Shown: positions 14,362 to 18,017 of the stretch, piece after piece | Position numbering within the stretch: the stretch's first letter is position 1 | How the letters are laid out: each line of letters opens with the position of its first letter | Assembly (NCBI GenBank): GCA_009838385.1 | Contig: VXRS01000058.1 | Location: 1-18,017 of the forward strand | From: Dehalococcoidia bacterium | GTDB lineage: Bacteria; Chloroflexota; Dehalococcoidia; Tepidiformales; Tepidiformaceae | DNA: 18,017 bases | Direction of reading: 5' to 3' | Notes under the pieces: model-generated | Database searches by the model: none | The model's input: only the letters and a program-made list of their open reading frames with translations | What the model was told of the DNA's origin: nothing | Position numbers and translations under genes: made by a program

Positions 14362-16284
14362 ATGCGCGATCGAGACAACTACTGGCTTCGCCTTCGCGGG
14401 CGGAAGCTCAGCCGCCGCCGTTTCCTGGCGAGCACCGGCGTAGCCGCTGCCGGTTCGGCGGCAATCCTCGCCGGGTGCGGCGACGACGATGACGACGACG
14501 ACGCTGCTGCCCCGGCTGCCACGCAGGCCGCCGCTGCCACGCAGGCCGCCGCCGCCACGCAGGCCGCCGCTGATGACGACGACGCGGCCGCCGATGCCGA
14601 CGCCGGGTCTGAGGACACACAGGCCGCCGCTGCAGAGGAGGAAGCGCCTGCCGCCGGCCCGAAGCGCGGCGGCACGTACCGCTCCTGGAAGCGAACGGAA
14701 GACATGGGCATGGACCCCGCCGTCTTCCACACCGACAACCAGGAGGTCGTGTACCAGGTCTACAACCACCTGCTCGACTTCCAGGTGAGCAAGGGCACCT
14801 TCTCGCTCGACGGCGTCGTCGGCTACGAGCAGGTAGACGACACCACGCTCGTCTGGAGCCTGCGCGAGGGAATGCAGTTCCACAACGGCGACCCCGTCAC
14901 CTCCGAGGACGTCGCCTTCACCATCGAGCGGCCCCCCGAGCTGCTCGCCTCGCTGGGCGCCACTCACGTGCCCGCCAGCATCTACAACTACTTCGACAGT
15001 GTCGTGCCGGTCGACGCCACGCACGTCCAGGAGAACTGGACCGGGCCTCGAGCCGACGCCCTGCTCCATCGCTCCCGCCAGTACTTCGGCATGATCAACA
15101 AGAAGCTGGTGCTGGCCCAGCCCGACCAGACGGGCCAGGAGCACGTGCGCGGCATGGCCGCCGGGCCGTTCATCCTCTCCGAGCGCAGCGCCGAGGGAAC
15201 CCACCTCGTCCGCAACCCGGACTACTACGCCCATCCCAACCCCGATGACGGCTTCGTCGAGGATGGGCCCTACATCGACGAATACGACGTCCGCATCGTC
15301 GCCGACAACGTGACGGCGCGGTCCCTCCTCGAAAGCGGCGACCTTGATGCCTACGGCTCCATTGACGCCCTTGAGGCAGAGGGGCTGGAGGGCAACCCGA
15401 ACGTGGCGGTCGAGGGCGCGCCCGCCGGCGGCTGGGCCGTCCTCGGCTTCGACGGAGGCAAGTGGCGCGACGAGCGCGCACGGAAAGCAATCCGCAACGC
15501 GTTCAACTACCAGGCCTTCATCAACAGCATCCACGCCGGCAACGCAAGGTTGCAGGCGCCCCTTACCATCATCAACGCCCGCTTCCAGCGCCTCACCCAG
15601 GAGGACCTGGCCGGCTACTACCGGTACGACCCGGACGAGGCTCGGGCCCTCTGGGAGGCCGCCAAGAGCGACGCTGCCTCCCGCGGCGAGGACCAGGCCA
15701 AGTACGACTCGATCTACGAGTACGTCGACATCCACACCATCCAGGGGCCGGCGTACCTCGCCATCGCCGAGTTTGCCGCCACCAACCTCACCGAGGTGCT
15801 CGGCACCACCTTCGAGGTGTCCAGCGCGGACATCCAGACCTGGGTGAGCGCCGCCAACGACAACACCGACGACGTGAAGCCCTGGGGCCTGCTCCAGAGC
15901 GGCACCGGCGTCGGCGGAGGCACGGACGGCGCCCCCGACGCGTCCTACCTCTCGTGGTTCGATCCCCAGCAGTACGGCAGTGTCGCCTTCAACTTCCGAA
16001 CCGACTCGCCGCACCCCGAGATCGCCGAAGGCTCCGCCCACGTCGGCGAGCAGATGCTCGCGCAGACGCAGGAGCTGGACCACGAGACCCGTGTGCAGAT
16101 CATCACCGACCTGCAGCGCTGGATCCTCGATCGCGCCTGGGGCATCTTCACCATGCCGATGGCCGCCGAGTCCTACCTCGCCGTCAGCTCGCGCCTGCGC
16201 GACTACGGAAAGGACGACTGGTTCAACGGCTACTCGGGCAACAACACGCCCCGCCGCGAGGCGGCCTGGCTGGACGACGCCTAG
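14362..16284 (+). CDS. Tat-exported lipoprotein, ABC substrate-binding protein (SBP family 5)
   Basis: This 640-residue protein captures the substrate outside the membrane for the two permeases. A twin-arginine signal (SRRRFL at 17-22) precedes a hydrophobic stretch and a lipobox LAGC with Cys39 as lipid anchor. Residues 41-95 form an acidic, low-complexity linker: seven Asp, then three exact Ala-Thr-Gln-Ala-Ala-Ala units, more Asp and Glu/Ala. The binding domain starts near GGTYRSWKRTEDMGMDP and has the family-5 signature LREGMQFHNGDPVTSEDVAFTIE; later segments (YYRYDPDEARALWEAA, the C-terminal DRAWGIFTMPM) also fit. The Tat signal means the protein folds in the cytoplasm before export. Linkers of this type are common in Chloroflexota lipoproteins. 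The gene ends at a strong terminator, and no ATPase genes follow. The ligand is unknown. Confidence 0.94.
   Translation: MRDRDNYWLRLRGRKLSRRRFLASTGVAAAGSAAILAGCGDDDDDDDAAAPAATQAAAATQAAAATQAAADDDDAAADADAGSEDTQAAAAEEEAPAAGPKRGGTYRSWKRTEDMGMDPAVFHTDNQEVVYQVYNHLLDFQVSKGTFSLDGVVGYEQVDDTTLVWSLREGMQFHNGDPVTSEDVAFTIERPPELLASLGATHVPASIYNYFDSVVPVDATHVQENWTGPRADALLHRSRQYFGMINKKLVLAQPDQTGQEHVRGMAAGPFILSERSAEGTHLVRNPDYYAHPNPDDGFVEDGPYIDEYDVRIVADNVTARSLLESGDLDAYGSIDALEAEGLEGNPNVAVEGAPAGGWAVLGFDGGKWRDERARKAIRNAFNYQAFINSIHAGNARLQAPLTIINARFQRLTQEDLAGYYRYDPDEARALWEAAKSDAASRGEDQAKYDSIYEYVDIHTIQGPAYLAIAEFAATNLTEVLGTTFEVSSADIQTWVSAANDNTDDVKPWGLLQSGTGVGGGTDGAPDASYLSWFDPQQYGSVAFNFRTDSPHPEIAEGSAHVGEQMLAQTQELDHETRVQIITDLQRWILDRAWGIFTMPMAAESYLAVSSRLRDYGKDDWFNGYSGNNTPRREAAWLDDA
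14518..14571 (+). repeat. Three tandem 18-base units in the lipoprotein linker
   Basis: GCCACGCAGGCCGCCGCT occurs three times head to tail, with one base changed in the middle copy (GCC for GCT in the last codon). Each unit encodes Ala-Thr-Gln-Ala-Ala-Ala. Repeat number probably varies by slippage. Confidence 0.9.
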
Positions 16285-16316
16285 ACCGGCTCCCGCCGGT
16301 AGCACCGGAACCGACC

Positions 16317-16351
16317 GAGGGCCCCGGGGATTTCCCCGGGGCCTCTTTTTT
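16317..16351 (+). terminator. Rho-independent terminator of the ABC transporter operon
   Basis: A perfect 10-base-pair G+C stem (16320-16329 with 16334-16343) with an ATTT loop is followed by TCTTTTTT. It lies 33 bases after the binding-protein stop and separates the operon from hisZ. A smaller ACCGGC/GCCGGT hairpin (16285-16300) stands directly after the stop codon. Confidence 0.92.
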
Positions 16352-16375
16352 GGCGGCGGCTACGTGCGAACCCGC

Positions 16376-16381
16376 TACACT
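16376..16381 (+). promoter_or_regulatory. -10 box of the his operon
   Basis: TACACT is 11 bases before the hisZ ATG and directly after the terminator of the transporter operon, so the RNA leader would be only about 5 bases. No consensus -35 is visible; the same hexamer stands before the gene at 6443. Confidence 0.4.
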
Positions 16382-16392
16382 GGCGAGTAGCC

Positions 16393-17610
16393 ATGACCGA
16401 CCAGGCAGCCCCTGTCGCGACCCCCTCCGCGGTCCCCGTCCCGCGTGCCCGCGGCATGCGCGATCTGCTCCCCGAGCAGATGCGCGCCTTCCGCCACGTC
16501 GAGGACGCCTTCCGCGAGGTCGCCCGGCACTGGGGCTACGAGGAGATTCGCACACCGACGGTCGAGAGCTACAGCCTCTTCACCTCCGCCGGCGCCCTCT
16601 CGCCGGAGATGCTCGCGGGCGCCTACACGTTCCTCGACTGGGACGGCTGGAGCGGCGAGCGCGTCATGCTCCGCTACGACTCGACCATCCCCGTCGCCCG
16701 CGCCGCTGCCGACGCCGGCATCGAGCCCCCCGCGCGCCTCCTCTACGTCCAGAGCGTCTTTCGCGGAGCCGAGGGTGAGGACTGGCAGTGCGGCCTCGAG
16801 TACCTCGGCGCCCCGCCAGTCGTCGGTGACCTCGAAGTGCTCGCCGTCGCCGCCGACACGTTTGCGGCGCTCTCCCTGCCCGTCGATCTCCGTCTCACCC
16901 ACGCCGGCGTTGCCCGCGCCGCCGTCGATGCTGCCGGCCTCACCGACGTGCTCGCTCGCCGCGCCCTCCTCGACGATGTCGCCGGGAACGGACTCGCGGC
17001 CGTCCAGGGCGCGTTTGCCGATGATCCTGCCGCGCTCGCTTTCGTCCAGGCGGCGCTTGGTGGCTCGGGCGAGCTCGCCCTTGTGGACAACCTGATCGCG
17101 CTCGCGCGGACCGGCCTCCCCGGAGCCGCTGCCCCCCTGGAGGAGCTTCGAGAGGTTGCCGCCGCGCTCGTCGCGACCGGCCGCGCCGTCGCCATCGACT
17201 TCACCCTGCCCTTCGACTTCGACTACTACTCAGGCGTCACCTGGGAGTTGCGCGGCGAGGGTGGGGCCTGGGGACGCGGCGGGCGCTACCAGCCCGCCGG
17301 CCCCGGCGCCCCCGAGAGCGCCTGCGGTTTCGCCCTCGACGCCGATCGGCTCTCGGGGCACTTCACGGATGCGCCTTCGCGCGGCGCCTCCGTGGCCATC
17401 GTGGCCGAGCGCGAGGCCGGCCTCGCCGGCGCCCTCCGCCTGGCCAGCTCCCTGCACCGCCACGGCATCTCCGCCGCCCTCGGCGACGCCCGCGATGCCT
17501 CTATCCGCCTCATCGTCGGACCCGAGGGCATCTCCGCCTCGTCGTCCAGCTCCTCCCTCGACCGCGCCACTCTCGACGAGGTGGTGCAGTTCGTGCTGCA
17601 GCACAAATGA
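16393..17610 (+). CDS. hisZ: ATP phosphoribosyltransferase regulatory subunit HisZ
   Basis: This 405-residue protein resembles the class II catalytic core of histidyl-tRNA synthetase but acts as the regulatory partner of short-form HisG in the first step of histidine biosynthesis. Visible synthetase-like segments are RGMRDLLPEQM near the start, GYEEIRTPTVE, the motif-2-like YVQSVFRGAEG with CGLEYLG, FDYYSGVTWEL and the GRGGRY turn. The usual LRPD.T of synthetases is LRYDSTIPVARA here. There is no anticodon-binding domain of normal size; the last 80 residues are short and end with a run of serines before SLDRATLDEVVQFVLQHK. It is directly coupled to hisG by an ATGA overlap, which settles the assignment as HisZ rather than HisRS. 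The start at 16393 gives a Pro/Ala-rich N-terminal tail of 20 residues. Confidence 0.92.
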   Translation: MTDQAAPVATPSAVPVPRARGMRDLLPEQMRAFRHVEDAFREVARHWGYEEIRTPTVESYSLFTSAGALSPEMLAGAYTFLDWDGWSGERVMLRYDSTIPVARAAADAGIEPPARLLYVQSVFRGAEGEDWQCGLEYLGAPPVVGDLEVLAVAADTFAALSLPVDLRLTHAGVARAAVDAAGLTDVLARRALLDDVAGNGLAAVQGAFADDPAALAFVQAALGGSGELALVDNLIALARTGLPGAAAPLEELREVAAALVATGRAVAIDFTLPFDFDYYSGVTWELRGEGGAWGRGGRYQPAGPGAPESACGFALDADRLSGHFTDAPSRGASVAIVAEREAGLAGALRLASSLHRHGISAALGDARDASIRLIVGPEGISASSSSSSLDRATLDEVVQFVLQHK

Positions 17611-18017
17611 GCAGCCCCGGAGCCCCGCTCGGCCTCGCCGTGCCGACCGGCTCACTGCGCGAGCCGGTGGGTGAGCTGCTTGCCTCGCATGGTCTCGTCA
17701 TGGACGGCTACGAGGCCGGCTCCCGCCTGCTTCGTTCCGAGGTGAACGACCGCGGCTTCCGCTTCCGGGTCTTCCGCGAACGCGACATCCCCATCCAGGT
17801 CGCCCTCGGCAACTACGACCTCGGCATCTGCAGCGATGTCTGGGTGGCCGAACTGCAGGCGCGCTTCCCCGGCCAGCAGGTCGTGCGAGTGGGGGCCCTC
17901 CCCGGCCCTGCGACCGAGGTCTGGCTCTGCGCCTCCCCGGCCGCCGGCCTCGGCCCCGGCCAGGTTCCCGACCCCCGCTCCCTCGACGGCGGCCGGCGCG
18001 CGACGGAGCTCCCCAAC
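17607..18017 (+). CDS. hisG: ATP phosphoribosyltransferase HisG, N-terminal part (runs off right edge)
   Basis: This frame is open to the window edge and shows 137 residues. HisG joins ATP and PRPP to phosphoribosyl-ATP, the committed step of histidine synthesis. The family pattern is clear: LGLAVPTGSLREPVGELL at the start, RDIPIQVALGNYDLGICSDV in the middle, and RRATELPN at the edge, which matches the R.AT.YPN segment of known HisG. Two usual residues differ: PKGR.. is PTGS.., and the DLGI.GKDV loop reads DLGICSDV, one residue shorter. The PRPP-binding loop lies beyond the window. The ATG overlaps the TGA of hisZ as ATGA, so the two subunits are translationally coupled, as expected for a short-form HisG that needs HisZ. 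Confidence 0.88.
   Translation, partial: MSSPGAPLGLAVPTGSLREPVGELLASHGLVMDGYEAGSRLLRSEVNDRGFRFRVFRERDIPIQVALGNYDLGICSDVWVAELQARFPGQQVVRVGALPGPATEVWLCASPAAGLGPGQVPDPRSLDGGRRATELPN

Noticed and set aside
14518..14571. Tandem repeat considered as a CRISPR array or regulatory iteron
   Set aside because: The units adjoin without spacers, keep the reading frame and encode a linker in a lipoprotein.
13804..16305. An 833-codon open frame on the minus strand
   Set aside because: It is antisense to the DppC-like and binding-protein genes, has Gly/Val/Asp-biased composition typical of a high-GC shadow frame, and shows no domain.
16393..17610. Histidyl-tRNA synthetase
   Set aside because: No normal anticodon-binding domain is seen, the substrate motifs are altered, and the gene overlaps hisG, which fits HisZ.

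Overview
The window is high-GC bacterial DNA with mostly Shine-Dalgarno-led genes and no RNA gene, insertion sequence, CRISPR array or origin that I can see. Several traits point to a Chloroflexota bacterium, perhaps of the Dehalococcoidia/SAR202 type: a Tat-type lipoprotein with a poly-Asp / Thr-Gln-Ala linker, a set of SDR, F420/FMN-type split-barrel and P450 genes, and a short-form HisZ/HisG pair. This placement is an inference from gene content, not from a marker gene.

Layout. 1-619 (minus) is the N-terminal part of a secreted beta-sandwich protein that runs off the left edge. 802-2237 (plus) holds an SDR and a PPOX-type split-barrel protein. 2305-2882 (plus) is a pair of small genes of unknown function coupled by a GTGA overlap. 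A minus-strand run is then read from right to left: a SnoaL/NTF2-like protein (10188-9637), one very large restriction-modification-like gene (9580-6497), an F420/FMN split-barrel protein (6443-6000), two tandem SDRs (5883-5062, 5052-4183) and a cytochrome P450 (4169-2904). Diverging from it on the plus strand are a second P450 (10348-11667) and a small ABM-fold protein (11850-12257). An oligopeptide-type ABC importer follows with two permeases and a Tat lipoprotein binding protein (12353-16284) but no ATPase gene, closed by a strong Rho-independent terminator. hisZ and the start of hisG (16393-18017) begin a histidine biosynthesis operon. Once the two edge genes are counted, no stretch over 300 bases lacks a gene.

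How it fits together. The P450s, three SDRs, two split-barrel proteins, the NTF2-like and ABM-like proteins and the importer look like a catabolic module. Such a module would take up a small organic substrate, hydroxylate it, oxidise the alcohol or ketone and process the product further; the substrate cannot be read from the sequence. The restriction-modification gene sits inside the minus-strand part of this module, has visibly lower G+C and seems leaderless, so it is probably an acquired defence gene. The his genes mark the return to core metabolism.

The items most worth a second look are the single-chain R-M-S enzyme, the unknown two-gene cassette, the tandem SDRs with Thr in place of the catalytic Ser, and an insert shared by both P450s just before the haem loop.
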